Below are positions 52,775 to 64,000 of a DNA stretch of 64,000 nucleotides, one piece after another. Both the position numbers and the translations under genes were made by a program. Positions within the stretch are counted from its first letter, which is position 1. Each line of letters begins with the position of its first letter. This DNA is from an uncultured Pelagibacteraceae bacterium (GTDB lineage Bacteria; Pseudomonadota; Alphaproteobacteria; Pelagibacterales; Pelagibacteraceae): the NCBI GenBank assembly GCA_902555435.1, contig CACDRL010000005.1, forward strand, positions 1-64,000. The letters are read 5' to 3'. The notes under the pieces are model-generated. The model was not told the origin of the DNA. It made no database searches and saw nothing but the letters and a program-made list of their open reading frames with translations.

Positions 52775-53857
52775 TTAATTAAAAATCTTTCTCACTACGT
52801 TCATGAATATTAAATTTTCTCTAGATGAGCCAATAGTTAATCTCAATTTGTTTTTAATATGATAACCATCTTCAGTAGATCTTAATATAATTCCTTTGTT
52901 TTTTAATTTTTGGTATAGAAAATTTGCTGAATATTTACACTTGTCAAAATTTAATAGTAAAAAATTTGCTGATACAGCATTTGAAAAAATATTATATTTT
53001 TCGAGAAATTTTTTTAATTTATTTGCATAATTTAAATTATGTTTAATAGACTTTTGAATAAATTGCTTATCCTTCAAAGACGCTGCAGCCGCAACTTGAG
53101 CCAAGCCATTTACATTGAAAGGTGGTTTAATTACATTTAACGCTCTAATTATTTGTTTCGATCCATATCCCCAGCCAATTCTTAATGAGGCTAAACCAAA
53201 CATTTTAGAAAATGTTCTCAATATAAATACGTTGTCTTTATTTTTAAATAATTCTAAACCAGAGCTGTAATCATCATTTTTCATATATTCTGAGTAAGCA
53301 TCATCAATTACTAATAATATATTTTTATTCAACTTTCTTCTAAGTTCTAATATCTCTTTTTTAGTTAAATATGTTCCTGTTGGATTATTTGGATTTGCAA
53401 TAAAAACTATTTTGGTTTTCTTAGATACTTTTTTCAATATTTCTTCAATTGAAACTTTGAATTTATTTTCTTTTGCAAACACAACTTTTGCACCAACTAT
53501 TTTTGCATAAATCCTGTACATTAGAAAACTATATTGAGGAACAATCACTTCATCTTTTGGATTTAGATACAATTGACATAACATTTGAATTACTTCGTCG
53601 GAACCTGCTCCACATATTATTTTATCAAAATTGCATTTATAAGCTTTAGATATTGCCATTTTAAGATTTGTAGATTTTGCATCTGGATATTTATCTAATA
53701 ATAAATTTTTTTTAGAAATTGCTTTTTTTGCTAACGGGCTCATTCCTAAAGCAGACTCGTTAGCTGACAATTTAATGACCTTTTTAATTTTGTTAATTTT
53801 AGATTTGCCAGGCTTATAAGCTTCTATATTAAATTTTTTAAATTTAGGTGTACTCAT
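52775..53857 (-). CDS. hisC: Histidinol-phosphate/aromatic aminotransferase
   Basis: A 360-aa class II PLP aminotransferase. The PLP lysine lies in TFSKMFGLASLRIGW, with the AlaAsnProAsnAsnProThr segment and LVIDDAYSEY. It transaminates histidinol phosphate and, in this neighbourhood, probably aromatic amino acids too; it is paired with tyrC. It is divergent from metX across the 194-base region that carries the SAM-II riboswitch. Confidence 0.93.
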   Translation of the reverse strand: MSTPKFKKFNIEAYKPGKSKINKIKKVIKLSANESALGMSPLAKKAISKKNLLLDKYPDAKSTNLKMAISKAYKCNFDKIICGAGSDEVIQMLCQLYLNPKDEVIVPQYSFLMYRIYAKIVGAKVVFAKENKFKVSIEEILKKVSKKTKIVFIANPNNPTGTYLTKKEILELRRKLNKNILLVIDDAYSEYMKNDDYSSGLELFKNKDNVFILRTFSKMFGLASLRIGWGYGSKQIIRALNVIKPPFNVNGLAQVAAAASLKDKQFIQKSIKHNLNYANKLKKFLEKYNIFSNAVSANFLLLNFDKCKYSANFLYQKLKNKGIILRSTEDGYHIKNKLRLTIGSSRENLIFMNVVRKIFN

Positions 53858-53932
53858 TTTTTTTTATTTTTATGAGCTCTTTATAGATAAAAAAACAAAT
53901 ATTTATAGAGAATATGATCTTATTTTAAAAAA

Positions 53933-53961
53933 TTGACATAAATTACAAGTTCTTGTACAAA
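53933..53961 (+). promoter_or_regulatory. Sigma-70 promoter for metX
   Basis: A perfect TTGACA at 53933-53938 and TACAAA at 53956-53961, with a 17-base spacer, place the transcription start near 53967, exactly at the first base of the riboswitch aptamer. The match of position to the aptamer's start supports it. Confidence 0.72.
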
Positions 53962-53965
53962 ATTT

Positions 53966-54016
53966 ATGCGCTGATTTAACTGAATTGCGAGCGCTTAAAA
54001 AAAACCGCTAAAATAG
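53966..54016 (+). promoter_or_regulatory. SAM-II riboswitch controlling metX-metW
   Basis: The leader matches the SAM-II consensus block by block: GCGCTGATTTAAC (53968-53980), AATTGCGAGCGC and, after an A-rich linker, GCTAAAA. P1 pairs GCGCT (53968-53972) with AGCGC (53990-53994). The pseudoknot pairs GCG (53987-53989) with CGC (54006-54008). SAM-II elements repress methionine synthesis genes when SAM is plentiful. A run of nine T follows at 54017-54025, then the SD AAGG and ATG 54052. No SAM-V element fits the remaining 26 bases. Confidence 0.9.
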
Positions 54017-54051
54017 TTTTTTTTTCTCACAATTCATCTAAAGGCTTTAAA

Positions 54052-55182
54052 ATGAATACAGAAAAAAATATTAAGACATTAATTGTAAAAAAACCTCTTA
54101 AATTAGATTGTGGTAAAACTATAAACAATTTTCCAGTTGCATTCGAAACTTATGGGTCTTTAAATGAGAATAAAGACAATGCTATATTAGTATTTCATGC
54201 ATTAACTGGAGATCAATTTGTAACTGGTTTAAACCCTATTACAAAAAAAGATGGTTGGTGGAGTTTTGCTGTAGGCCCAGACAAAGCAATAGATACCAAT
54301 AAATATTTTGTTATTTGTTCAAATGTAATTGGTGGATGTATGGGATCTTATGGACCAAGCCATAAAGATCCTGAAACACAAAAAACTTTTGGGACTGATT
54401 TTCCAGTTATTACAATTAATGACATGGTAAATGCTCAATATAATTTACTTGAACACTTTGGAATTGATAAACTATTTGCAATTACTGGAGGTTCTATGGG
54501 AGGCATGCAAGTTCTTCAGTTTATCACAAACTTTCCTGATAAAGCTAAAACTGTTATACCAATTGCTACAACTTCAAGTCATTCAGCACAGAATATTGCT
54601 TTCAATGAACTAGGGAGACAGGCAATCACTGCTGACAGCGATTGGAAAGATGGAAATTATGAAGTTAATAATGCAAACCCAGGCAAAGGACTTGCTGTTG
54701 CAAGAATGGCAGCTCATATAACTTATCTGTCCAAAAAAGGTTTACAGGAAAAGTTTGGAAGAAAATTACAAGAAAGAGAAGATTTGAAATTTGGATTTGA
54801 TGCAGATTTTCAAATTGAGAGTTATTTAAGATATCAAGGATCTGTATTTGTAGATAGATTTGATGCAAACAGCTACCTCTACATAACTAGAGCTATGGAT
54901 TATTTTGATTTAGTTAAACAATTTAATGGGAATTTGTCTGATGCATTTAAAAATACAAAAGCTAAATTTTTTGTAATTTCTTTTACTTCTGATTGGCTTT
55001 ATCCAACCCAAGAAAATAAAGATATTGTTATAGCTTTAAATTCTATTGGAGCAGATGTTGGTTTTGTAGAAATTGTATCTGATAAAGGTCACGACTCTTT
55101 TTTATTGGATGTTCCTGATTTTTTAAACGCACTAAAGAATTTCTTAGACAAATCTTATACTGAGTTAAAAAATGAAAAATGA
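54052..55182 (+). CDS. metX: Homoserine O-acetyltransferase
   Basis: A 376-aa alpha/beta hydrolase. The nucleophile is Ser in GGSMGGMQVLQF, the Asp is in FTSDWLYP and the His is in KGHDSFLLD. The early LVFHALTGDQFV and GGCMGSYGPS blocks are typical of MetX. It acylates homoserine for methionine synthesis. Regulated by a SAM-II riboswitch and its own promoter. It overlaps metW by 11 bases, the normal alphaproteobacterial metX-metW pair. Acetyl rather than succinyl donor is assumed from family. Confidence 0.95.
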   Translation: MNTEKNIKTLIVKKPLKLDCGKTINNFPVAFETYGSLNENKDNAILVFHALTGDQFVTGLNPITKKDGWWSFAVGPDKAIDTNKYFVICSNVIGGCMGSYGPSHKDPETQKTFGTDFPVITINDMVNAQYNLLEHFGIDKLFAITGGSMGGMQVLQFITNFPDKAKTVIPIATTSSHSAQNIAFNELGRQAITADSDWKDGNYEVNNANPGKGLAVARMAAHITYLSKKGLQEKFGRKLQEREDLKFGFDADFQIESYLRYQGSVFVDRFDANSYLYITRAMDYFDLVKQFNGNLSDAFKNTKAKFFVISFTSDWLYPTQENKDIVIALNSIGADVGFVEIVSDKGHDSFLLDVPDFLNALKNFLDKSYTELKNEK

Positions 55183-55768
55183 ATTTAAAGTAATATCAAA
55201 TTTAATTGAAGATAATAAAAAAGCTCTAGATGTAGGTTGTGCAGATGGAACTTTGATGCAATATTTAAAAGAAAATAAAAATATAAATGTAAGAGGACTA
55301 GAAATATCTAAGGAAAAAGTACAAGAATGTATTGCTAAAGGATTAACTGTAATAGAAGGTAATGCAGAAAAAGACTTAAAACAATTTCCTGATAAATCAT
55401 TTGATTATGTTGTGTTGAGTCAAACACTCCAAGCATTTTTAAGCCCTGAACTTGTTTTAGATGAACTTTTAAGAGTTGGAAAAAAAGCAATTGTAACGAT
55501 ACCAAATTTTGGTAATTGGAAAGTTAGATTGCATCTATTATTTAAGGGCACAATGCCAATAACAAAATCACTACCGGAACAATGGCACAGCACACCTAAT
55601 TTGCATATGTGTACAATTAAAGATTTTGTAAATTTTATAAAATCTAAAGAAATCAAAATGATAAAAACTTTAGCTTTAAATAATAATAATGTTTCAAATA
55701 TAACAAATAATAATTTAGGAACTAAAAATTTATTTGCTGATCTTGGAATATTTTTAATAGAAAAATAA
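55172..55768 (+). CDS. metW: Methionine biosynthesis protein MetW
   Basis: A 198-aa methyltransferase-fold protein. It shows ALDVGCADGTLMQYL (motif I), the VRGLEISKEKV segment, DYVVLSQTLQAF and the tail motif with PEQWHSTPNLHMCTIKDF. MetW is required with MetX for homoserine acyltransferase activity in several proteobacteria. It overlaps metX by 11 bases and is followed immediately by gloB. SAM binding is expected from the fold. Confidence 0.93.
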   Translation: MKNEFKVISNLIEDNKKALDVGCADGTLMQYLKENKNINVRGLEISKEKVQECIAKGLTVIEGNAEKDLKQFPDKSFDYVVLSQTLQAFLSPELVLDELLRVGKKAIVTIPNFGNWKVRLHLLFKGTMPITKSLPEQWHSTPNLHMCTIKDFVNFIKSKEIKMIKTLALNNNNVSNITNNNLGTKNLFADLGIFLIEK

Positions 55769-56488
55769 ATGAAAGTAGAAATTATACCCTGCCTACAAGA
55801 TAATTATAGTTATTTAATTATTGATGAAGATAAACTCGAAGCTTGTGTTGTTGATCCAAGTGAAGCTAAACCGATAATTGATTACCTAAGCGGTAAAAAT
55901 ATTAATTTAAAATATATTTTAAATACTCATCATCATTACGATCATATTGGAGGTAACACTGAATTAAAAAAAAAATTTGGATCTGTTGTTTTGGGATTTA
56001 ATGGAGATGCAAAAAGAATACCAGAGATTGATATCTTATTAAAAGATAATGAAATTTGGAATAGTGGAAATTTTAAAGCTAAAATTATTCATATTCCAGG
56101 ACACACTACGGGACATATTTGTTTTTATTTTTTCGACGAAAACTTATTATTCACTGGAGATACACTCTTTTCACTTGGGTGTGGTAGAATTTTTGAGGGT
56201 ACATATGAACAAATGTATGACTCTTTAAATAAATTAAAATCCTTACCTAAAGAAACCAAAATCTATTGTGGTCATGAATATACTCTAAACAATTCAAAAT
56301 TCTGTTTGGAACATGACTCTGAAAATTCTTCTTTATTAAAGAAAATAGAGTTTATAAAAAAACAAAGAAATAATAATTTGCCTACTATTCCATCAACCTT
56401 ACAAGATGAAATTGATTGTAATATTTTTTTAAGAGCAAATGACTTAAAAACCTTTTCAAAATTAAGGGATTTAAAGGATAATTTCTAA
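55769..56488 (+). CDS. gloB: Hydroxyacylglutathione hydrolase (glyoxalase II)
   Basis: A 239-aa metallo-beta-lactamase-fold protein. The metal motif is THHHYDHIGG, followed by HIPGHTTGHICF, the LFTGDTLFSLGCGR block and the CGHEYT segment, the glyoxalase II pattern. It hydrolyses S-lactoylglutathione to lactate. The gene starts directly after metW and is probably part of the same transcript. Length is slightly under the usual 250-260 aa. Confidence 0.92.
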   Translation: MKVEIIPCLQDNYSYLIIDEDKLEACVVDPSEAKPIIDYLSGKNINLKYILNTHHHYDHIGGNTELKKKFGSVVLGFNGDAKRIPEIDILLKDNEIWNSGNFKAKIIHIPGHTTGHICFYFFDENLLFTGDTLFSLGCGRIFEGTYEQMYDSLNKLKSLPKETKIYCGHEYTLNNSKFCLEHDSENSSLLKKIEFIKKQRNNNLPTIPSTLQDEIDCNIFLRANDLKTFSKLRDLKDNF

Positions 56489-56498
56489 CTAATTCAGC

Positions 56499-56534
56499 TT
56501 GACTATAGGCTTCCGGTAACTATATTGCGGTAAC
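56499..56534 (+). promoter_or_regulatory. Promoter of rplU-rpmA operon with flanking CGGTAAC repeats
   Basis: TTGACT (56499-56504) and TATATT (56521-56526) with a 16-base spacer make a good sigma-70 promoter, giving a start near 56533. Two exact CGGTAAC copies (56514-56520 and 56528-56534) lie 14 bases apart, one just before and one just after the -10 element. They could bind a regulator or simply be chance. Confidence 0.55.
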
Positions 56535-56554
56535 TTAAATTTAAAATTCATACT

Positions 56555-56953
56555 ATGTCATACGCAGTAATAAAAACAGGTGGTAAACAGTACAAAGTTA
56601 AATCTGGTGAAATATTAAAAATCGAAAAACTACCAGACTCAAAGCCTGAAACTAAGATAGAATTTAATGAAATCCTAGCATACGGAGATGATAAAAATAT
56701 TGAAGTTGGAGCTCCTAATATTGACGGTGCTAAGGTAGAAGCAGATTTAATTAAAAATAGTAAAAATAGAACAATTCTAATTTTCAAAAAAAGAAGAAGA
56801 CAAAATTCAAGAAGAAAAAATGGACATAGACAACAATTTTCTTTGATAAGAATTAACAAAATTTTTTCAAAAGATGGTAAAGTATTATCTGAAGCTGAAA
56901 AAATTAAACCAGCTTCCAAAAAAGAGGAAGTTAAAGAAGCTGCAAGTAAATAA
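56555..56953 (+). CDS. rplU: Ribosomal protein bL21
   Basis: A 132-aa protein with the bL21 opening MSYAVIKTGGKQYKV and the KRRRQNSRRKNGHRQQF block. It is longer than the usual 103 aa because of a basic-acidic tail (KIKPASKKEEVKEAASK), as seen in several alphaproteobacteria. It is the first gene of rplU-rpmA-obgE and has its own promoter. Confidence 0.97.
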   Translation: MSYAVIKTGGKQYKVKSGEILKIEKLPDSKPETKIEFNEILAYGDDKNIEVGAPNIDGAKVEADLIKNSKNRTILIFKKRRRQNSRRKNGHRQQFSLIRINKIFSKDGKVLSEAEKIKPASKKEEVKEAASK

Positions 56954-56967
56954 TTATTAGGTAAATT

Positions 56968-59328
<2,361 letters not shown>

Positions 59329-60579
59329 ATGGATAATTATATGAATTTAATTGGTAAAAGAGCAAGAAAAGCAAGTCAATATAAAATAGACACAAAAATT
59401 AAAAATAATGTTTTAGCCTCCTATGCTAAAATGCTTGAAGAAAATAAAGGTTTAATAATTAAAGAAAATACTAAAGATATTAATTATGCAAAAAAAATAG
59501 GATTAAAAGAAAATTTAATTAATAGACTTCATTTAAATGAGAAAAAAATAAACGACATCAAAAGTTCTATTATTAGTATTATTAGATTTAAAGATCCTAT
59601 TGATCATGTTTTAGAAAAGTGGAAAAGACCTAATGGATTAAATATTAGCAGAGTATCAATTCCAATAGGGGTGATTGGCGTAATTTATGAAAGTAGGCCA
59701 AATGTTACATCAGATGTTGCAAGTTTATGTTTCAAATCAGGTAATGCAGTAATCTTAAGAGGAGGTTCTGAAGCAATCAATTCAAATAGAGTTTTGTCAA
59801 AACTATTTAGAAAAGCGCTCAAAAAAAATAAAGTAGATGAAAACTTTATACAATTTATAGATTCTAAAAACAGAAAGATGGTTGATGTAATGCTTTCTAA
59901 AATGAAAGAATATATTGATGTTATAATTCCACGTGGTGGAAAAAATCTTGTAAGAAAAGTTCAAGAGCTATCTAAGGTTCCAATTATTGGTCATCTTGAG
60001 GGTATTTGTCATACATATGTGGACAAAGACGCTGAACTAAAGATGGCAAATAAAGTTGTTTCTAACGCAAAATTAAGGAACACCAGTATATGTGGTGCAA
60101 CTGAAACTATTATTATGCATAAGAATATTGTCAAAAAATTTAGTAATACAATCCTTGGTAATTTAGAAAAAAATGGTTGTAAAATTTATGGAGAAAAGAT
60201 TTTGGCTAAATTTTACAAAGGTAAAATTTTTAAAGCTACTGAAAAGGATTGGTCTACAGAATATTTAAGCTCTGCAGTTTCGGTTAAAATAGTAAACAAC
60301 CTCAATGAAGCTATAAGTCATATTAACAAGTATGGAACAATGCATACAGACTCAATAATTACAAAAAACAAAAAAACAGCAAATCAATTTCTAAAGGAAG
60401 TCAAAAGCTCTATTGCTATGCATAACACTTCAACTCAATTTGCAGATGGAGGTGAATTTGGGTTCGGAGGAGAGGTTGGAATTTCTACCAATGTACTTCC
60501 ACCAAGAGGGCCTGTGGGACTTAATCAACTTGTTTCATATAAATATCAAATTACAAGTAACGGCAAAATAAGAAATTAA
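59329..60579 (+). CDS. proA: Glutamate-5-semialdehyde dehydrogenase
   Basis: A 416-aa member of the aldehyde dehydrogenase superfamily. The IGVIYESRPNVTSDVASLCFKSGNAVILRGG block is the ProA signature, and the catalytic Cys lies in LRNTSICGATET. It reduces glutamyl phosphate for proline synthesis. The gene starts directly after proB and is one base upstream of nadD. Confidence 0.95.
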   Translation: MDNYMNLIGKRARKASQYKIDTKIKNNVLASYAKMLEENKGLIIKENTKDINYAKKIGLKENLINRLHLNEKKINDIKSSIISIIRFKDPIDHVLEKWKRPNGLNISRVSIPIGVIGVIYESRPNVTSDVASLCFKSGNAVILRGGSEAINSNRVLSKLFRKALKKNKVDENFIQFIDSKNRKMVDVMLSKMKEYIDVIIPRGGKNLVRKVQELSKVPIIGHLEGICHTYVDKDAELKMANKVVSNAKLRNTSICGATETIIMHKNIVKKFSNTILGNLEKNGCKIYGEKILAKFYKGKIFKATEKDWSTEYLSSAVSVKIVNNLNEAISHINKYGTMHTDSIITKNKKTANQFLKEVKSSIAMHNTSTQFADGGEFGFGGEVGISTNVLPPRGPVGLNQLVSYKYQITSNGKIRN

Positions 60580-60580
60580 T

Positions 60581-61102
60581 TTGAAATTAAATAAGACAAA
60601 AATAGGAATTTTAGGAGGATCATTTGATCCTGCTCACAAAGGTCATCTAGCTATTTCAAAAGAAGCAAAAAAAAGATTTGAGCTTAAAAAAATTATTTGG
60701 GCAATCACAAAAAAAAATCCTTTTAAAAATCAAAGTAAAACCTCGGTTACTGAAAGAATAAAATTCTGTAAAAAAATTATTGGTAACAATTCATTTATAA
60801 AAGTGAGATTTTATGAAAATAAAATTAATTCAAATAAAACAATCGATTTAATTAATCATTTGAAAAAAAATAAAAATATTGAAATCTATTTTTTAATGGG
60901 AGCAGATAACTTAATAAATTTTCACAAATGGTATAGATCAAAATCTATTTCACAAAAGTGTAATATTTTGGTTTTCGATAGACATGGCTATAAAAAAAAC
61001 TCATTAAAATCAAAGACATTTAAGGCTATCGGTAGTACCACCCTCAAATTCATAGAGTTTAATAAAGTCAACATTTCATCTTCTCAATTAAGAAAAATTT
61101 GA
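60581..61102 (+). CDS. nadD: Nicotinate-nucleotide adenylyltransferase
   Basis: A 173-aa nucleotidyltransferase with ILGGSFDPAHKGHL (the HxGH motif) near the N-terminus, FLMGADN in the middle and the ISSSQLRK motif at the end. It makes NaAD in NAD synthesis. It is slightly short (usual 190-220) and very Lys rich. The start appears to be TTG at 60581, one base after the proA stop. The proA-nadD-rsfS order is conserved. Confidence 0.93.
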   Translation: MKLNKTKIGILGGSFDPAHKGHLAISKEAKKRFELKKIIWAITKKNPFKNQSKTSVTERIKFCKKIIGNNSFIKVRFYENKINSNKTIDLINHLKKNKNIEIYFLMGADNLINFHKWYRSKSISQKCNILVFDRHGYKKNSLKSKTFKAIGSTTLKFIEFNKVNISSSQLRKI

Positions 61103-61119
61103 TAGTCTAAATTTAATTA

Positions 61120-61470
61120 ATGGATAAAATTTCAGATCTCAAAGAAATTGTAATCACCACATTAGATCTTAACAAAGCTGAAGACATAGTAACTATTGAT
61201 CTAAAAGATAAAAGTTCTATGGCAGATTATATGATAATAGCAAGCGGTACATCATCTAGACATATACAGTCTTTATCTGAACAAGTATTAGAAAAACTTA
61301 AAGATAATGGGATTAAAGACTCTAAAATAGAAGGTAAAGAAAGTGGTGAATGGAAATTGGTAGACGGTATAGATCTAATCGTTCATATTTTTCACCCAGA
61401 GAAAAGAAAATTTTATGAATTAGAAAAAATCTGGTCAGAGTTTATTCCCAAAGAAAAAGTAATGATATGA
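61120..61470 (+). CDS. rsfS: Ribosome silencing factor RsfS
   Basis: A 116-aa protein of the Iojap/RsfS family. Visible marks are SSMADYMIIASGTSSRHIQSL and SGEWKLVDGIDLIVHIFHPEKR. It binds uL14 and blocks subunit joining under starvation. It sits in the usual place after nadD; the gene rlmH that often follows is absent here, and ctpA comes next with a four-base overlap. Confidence 0.94.
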   Translation: MDKISDLKEIVITTLDLNKAEDIVTIDLKDKSSMADYMIIASGTSSRHIQSLSEQVLEKLKDNGIKDSKIEGKESGEWKLVDGIDLIVHIFHPEKRKFYELEKIWSEFIPKEKVMI

Positions 61471-62603
61471 AAATAATTAAATATTATTCATTTATTTTTT
61501 TATCATTTTTTTATTTTATTCCAGCAAACTCGTCTGAAGTAGATATTTATAAAAAGATAGATTTATTTGGTGAGGTTTTAGAAAAAATAAACAGAGAGTA
61601 TATTGATGAGATCAACCAATCTGAAAGTATGGACTCTGCTATTAATGGTTTACTTCAATCTTTAGACCCTTATTCTTCTTATATGTCTCCTGAAATTTTG
61701 GAGGAGATGCAAACAGAAACTAGCGGTGAATTTGGTGGCCTTGGAATTGAGGTAAGTATGGAAGCAGGAGTTGTTAAAGTTATTTCACCTATTGACGACA
61801 CACCAGCGTCAAAAGCTGGATTAAAAGCTGGTGATTACATTGTGAAAATTAATGATACACAAGTTCAAGGGAAATCTCTGAGTGAAGCTGTTGATTTAAT
61901 GCGAGGCCCAGTAGGTTCAAGTATAGAATTAACAGTTAGACGTAGAGGAGAAAAAAAGGCATTAACATTTAATATCACTAGAGAAATAATTGAAATTCAA
62001 TCAGTTAAGTCAGAGTTATTAGAAGAAAATATTGGCTATATTAGATTAACTTCATTTAATGAAAACAGTAGTGATCAAATAGAAAAACAAATAAAGAAAT
62101 TAAAAAAAAATAAAAATCTTAATTCGTTTATTTTGGATTTAAGAAATAATCCAGGTGGATTGCTAAACCAGGCAATAAGAATATCTGATTTCTTTTTAGA
62201 AAATGGTGAAATTGTCTCCACTAAAAGTAGAAAAAAATCTGATAATAGAAAATGGTTTGCAAAAAAAGGAGACATAACTGACGGAAAAACATTATTAGTA
62301 TTGATAAATTATGGATCAGCTTCAGCATCAGAAATTGTTGCAGGAGCTTTAAAAGACCACAAAAGAGCAATTGTTGTAGGTGAAAACAGTTATGGAAAAG
62401 GTTCAGTTCAATCTATTATTCCTCTCAAAAATAGAGGCGCAATACGTTTAACTGTTGCGAAATATTATCTTCCATCTGGAAAATCTATATCTGAGGTTGG
62501 TGTACGTCCAGATATAGAAGTGAATGAAGAAGGTGATAACTTTAAAATAAGAACCGAAACAGATAATCAGCTAAATTACGCAATTAAATTACTTAACGGA
62601 TAA
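61467..62603 (+). CDS. ctpA: Carboxy-terminal processing protease (S41)
   Basis: A 378-aa protein with an N-terminal signal or anchor segment (about residues 5-22), a PDZ domain (GLGIEVSMEAGVVKV; GDYIVKIND), and an S41 peptidase domain. The catalytic Ser is in YGSASASEIV and the Lys in YGKGSVQS. It trims or degrades periplasmic proteins, such as envelope-modifying hydrolases. It overlaps rsfS by four bases and is one base upstream of rppH. Confidence 0.94.
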   Translation: MKIIKYYSFIFLSFFYFIPANSSEVDIYKKIDLFGEVLEKINREYIDEINQSESMDSAINGLLQSLDPYSSYMSPEILEEMQTETSGEFGGLGIEVSMEAGVVKVISPIDDTPASKAGLKAGDYIVKINDTQVQGKSLSEAVDLMRGPVGSSIELTVRRRGEKKALTFNITREIIEIQSVKSELLEENIGYIRLTSFNENSSDQIEKQIKKLKKNKNLNSFILDLRNNPGGLLNQAIRISDFFLENGEIVSTKSRKKSDNRKWFAKKGDITDGKTLLVLINYGSASASEIVAGALKDHKRAIVVGENSYGKGSVQSIIPLKNRGAIRLTVAKYYLPSGKSISEVGVRPDIEVNEEGDNFKIRTETDNQLNYAIKLLNG

Positions 62604-62604
62604 A

Positions 62605-63081
62605 ATGAAAAAAGATTTAAGTAATCTTCCACTTAGAAGTGGTGTTGGAATTGTTGTATTAAATAAAGAGAACAAAGTATTTGTTGCCAAAAGAATAGAT
62701 AACCCCAAAAATTTTTGGCAAATGCCCCAAGGCGGTGTAGATGAAGGTGAGGATTTTTTAAAAGCTGCTTACAGAGAACTTGAAGAAGAAACCAGTATTA
62801 AAAATGTTAAATTAATAAAAGAGTTAGATGGGACTATAACGTATGAACTTCCAGATAGATTACTTGGTTTGATCTGGAAAGGAAAGTACAGAGGTCAAAA
62901 GCAAAAATGGTTTTTAATGAGATTTGTTGGAATGGATAATGAAATAAACATCAAAACCAAACATCCTGAATTTTTAGAATGGAAATGGGTAGACCTAGAT
63001 AAAATTACAGACTTGGTAGTTGATTTCAAACTACACGTGTACGAAGAAGTTAAGGATAAAGTAAAAAAAATTCTTAATTAA
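62605..63081 (+). CDS. rppH: RNA pyrophosphohydrolase
   Basis: A 158-aa Nudix protein. The Nudix box is GGVDEGEDFLKAAYRELEEE, with the RppH-type NFWQMPQGG before it and the WKGKYRGQKQKWFLMRF segment after. It removes pyrophosphate from mRNA 5' ends and so starts decay. It ends eight bases inside the convergent atpC gene. Confidence 0.95.
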   Translation: MKKDLSNLPLRSGVGIVVLNKENKVFVAKRIDNPKNFWQMPQGGVDEGEDFLKAAYRELEEETSIKNVKLIKELDGTITYELPDRLLGLIWKGKYRGQKQKWFLMRFVGMDNEINIKTKHPEFLEWKWVDLDKITDLVVDFKLHVYEEVKDKVKKILN

Positions 63082-63465
63082 GAGTTTTTAAAACTTCAAT
63101 TTTTTGATCTACTAAATATTTAGTTTGATCATTTATATCTGATTTTCCTGCCTCTTCTTCAGCTTTTTTCAGTAAATCCTGTTGAACAGATTTATCCATA
63201 TCAGATAAATTATAAATTGAGCTAGTTAAAATAGACAAATTATTATTTTTAAACTCTACTATACCATCCTCAACATAATAATTTTCATCACCAGATTTCG
63301 AGCTTACTTTGATGATACCTGGTTTTAAAAATGAGATAATTGAAATGTGATCTTTTAATATCCCCATTTCTCCCTCAAAAGCAGGTACTACTACCTCTGA
63401 CACATCTTCTTTCACTAAAAAAGATTTTTCAGGATTTACTATCTCAATTTTAAACTCTTCACTCA

Positions 63466-63466
<1 letters not shown>
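63074..63466 (-). CDS. atpC: ATP synthase F1 epsilon subunit
   Basis: A 130-aa protein with the epsilon-type beta-sandwich: EIVNPEKSFLVKEDVSEVVVP, then GEMGILKDHISIISFLKPG and a helical C-terminal part. It regulates the F1 motor. It is the last gene of the ATP synthase operon and overlaps atpD by one base at its start. Confidence 0.94.

Positions 63467-64000
<534 letters not shown>

Noticed and set aside
54017..54051. A SAM-V riboswitch in tandem after SAM-II, as reported in marine bacteria
   Set aside because: Only about 26 bases remain before the start codon after the T run, too short for the aptamer, and the pattern is absent.
56548..56919. 123-aa open frame opposite rplU
   Set aside because: Antisense to bL21, whose identity is certain; low-complexity Leu-rich translation.

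Overview
The window looks like a chromosomal segment of a SAR11 alphaproteobacterium (Candidatus Pelagibacter or a close relative). This is inferred from very low GC (roughly 30 % by eye), Lys/Asn/Ile-rich proteins, almost no intergenic space, frequent stop/start and stop/stop overlaps, a SAM-II riboswitch before metX, a class I lysyl-tRNA synthetase, and alphaproteobacterial gene orders (chvI-chvG-ahcY-tsaE-amgK-murU; hisC-tyrC | metX-metW). No rRNA, tRNA, CRISPR array, insertion sequence, integrase or phage gene was seen. No gene-free stretch exceeds about 195 bases.

Layout. 1-5.3 kb: cyclopropane fatty acid synthase (cut by the left edge), a DHDPS-family aldolase, a membrane J-domain protein, oligopeptidase B and a small heat-shock protein whose leader resembles a ROSE RNA thermometer. 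5.3-23.1 kb: an apparently complete purine salvage and catabolism island. It holds an NCS2 purine permease, a CDA-family deaminase joined to a BMP-type nucleoside ABC transporter, a purine phosphoribosyltransferase, guanine deaminase, xanthine dehydrogenase (XdhA, XdhB and a two-gene XdhC), a membrane urate oxidase (PuuD) lacking its usual cytochrome c domain, a free-standing c-type cytochrome, HIU hydrolase, OHCU decarboxylase, PuuE allantoinase, allantoicase and ureidoglycolate lyase. Together these would take nucleosides and bases to glyoxylate plus urea. 23.1-31.8 kb: base-excision glycosylase, DMT permease, MsrA, sulfurtransferase, an RND efflux pair, a transglycosylase-like lipoprotein, a VanZ-like protein and phosphoglycerate mutase.

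31.7-40.2 kb: peptidoglycan-sugar recycling genes (murU, amgK), tsaE, ahcY, the ChvG/ChvI two-component system and DNA polymerase I. 40.3-44.7 kb: biotin transporter BioY, orphan response regulator RegA, and a polyamine operon (ornithine/lysine decarboxylase, deoxyhypusine-synthase-like protein, agmatinase-family ureohydrolase) with a possible attenuator. 44.7-51.9 kb: YhhQ-type transporter, rpmB, pyrD, class I lysS, TrkH, an AmpG-like permease and an NlpC/P60 protein. 51.9-56.5 kb: tyrC and hisC opposite metX-metW-gloB behind the SAM-II riboswitch. 56.5-64 kb: rplU-rpmA-obgE-proB-proA-nadD-rsfS-ctpA-rppH, facing the end of the ATP synthase operon (atpC and partial atpD).

The most notable content is the purine island, with PuuD split from its cytochrome, then the polyamine operon with its odd leader, and the ROSE-like element before the hsp20 gene. 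All assignments rest on reading translated motifs and gene order; no database search was run.
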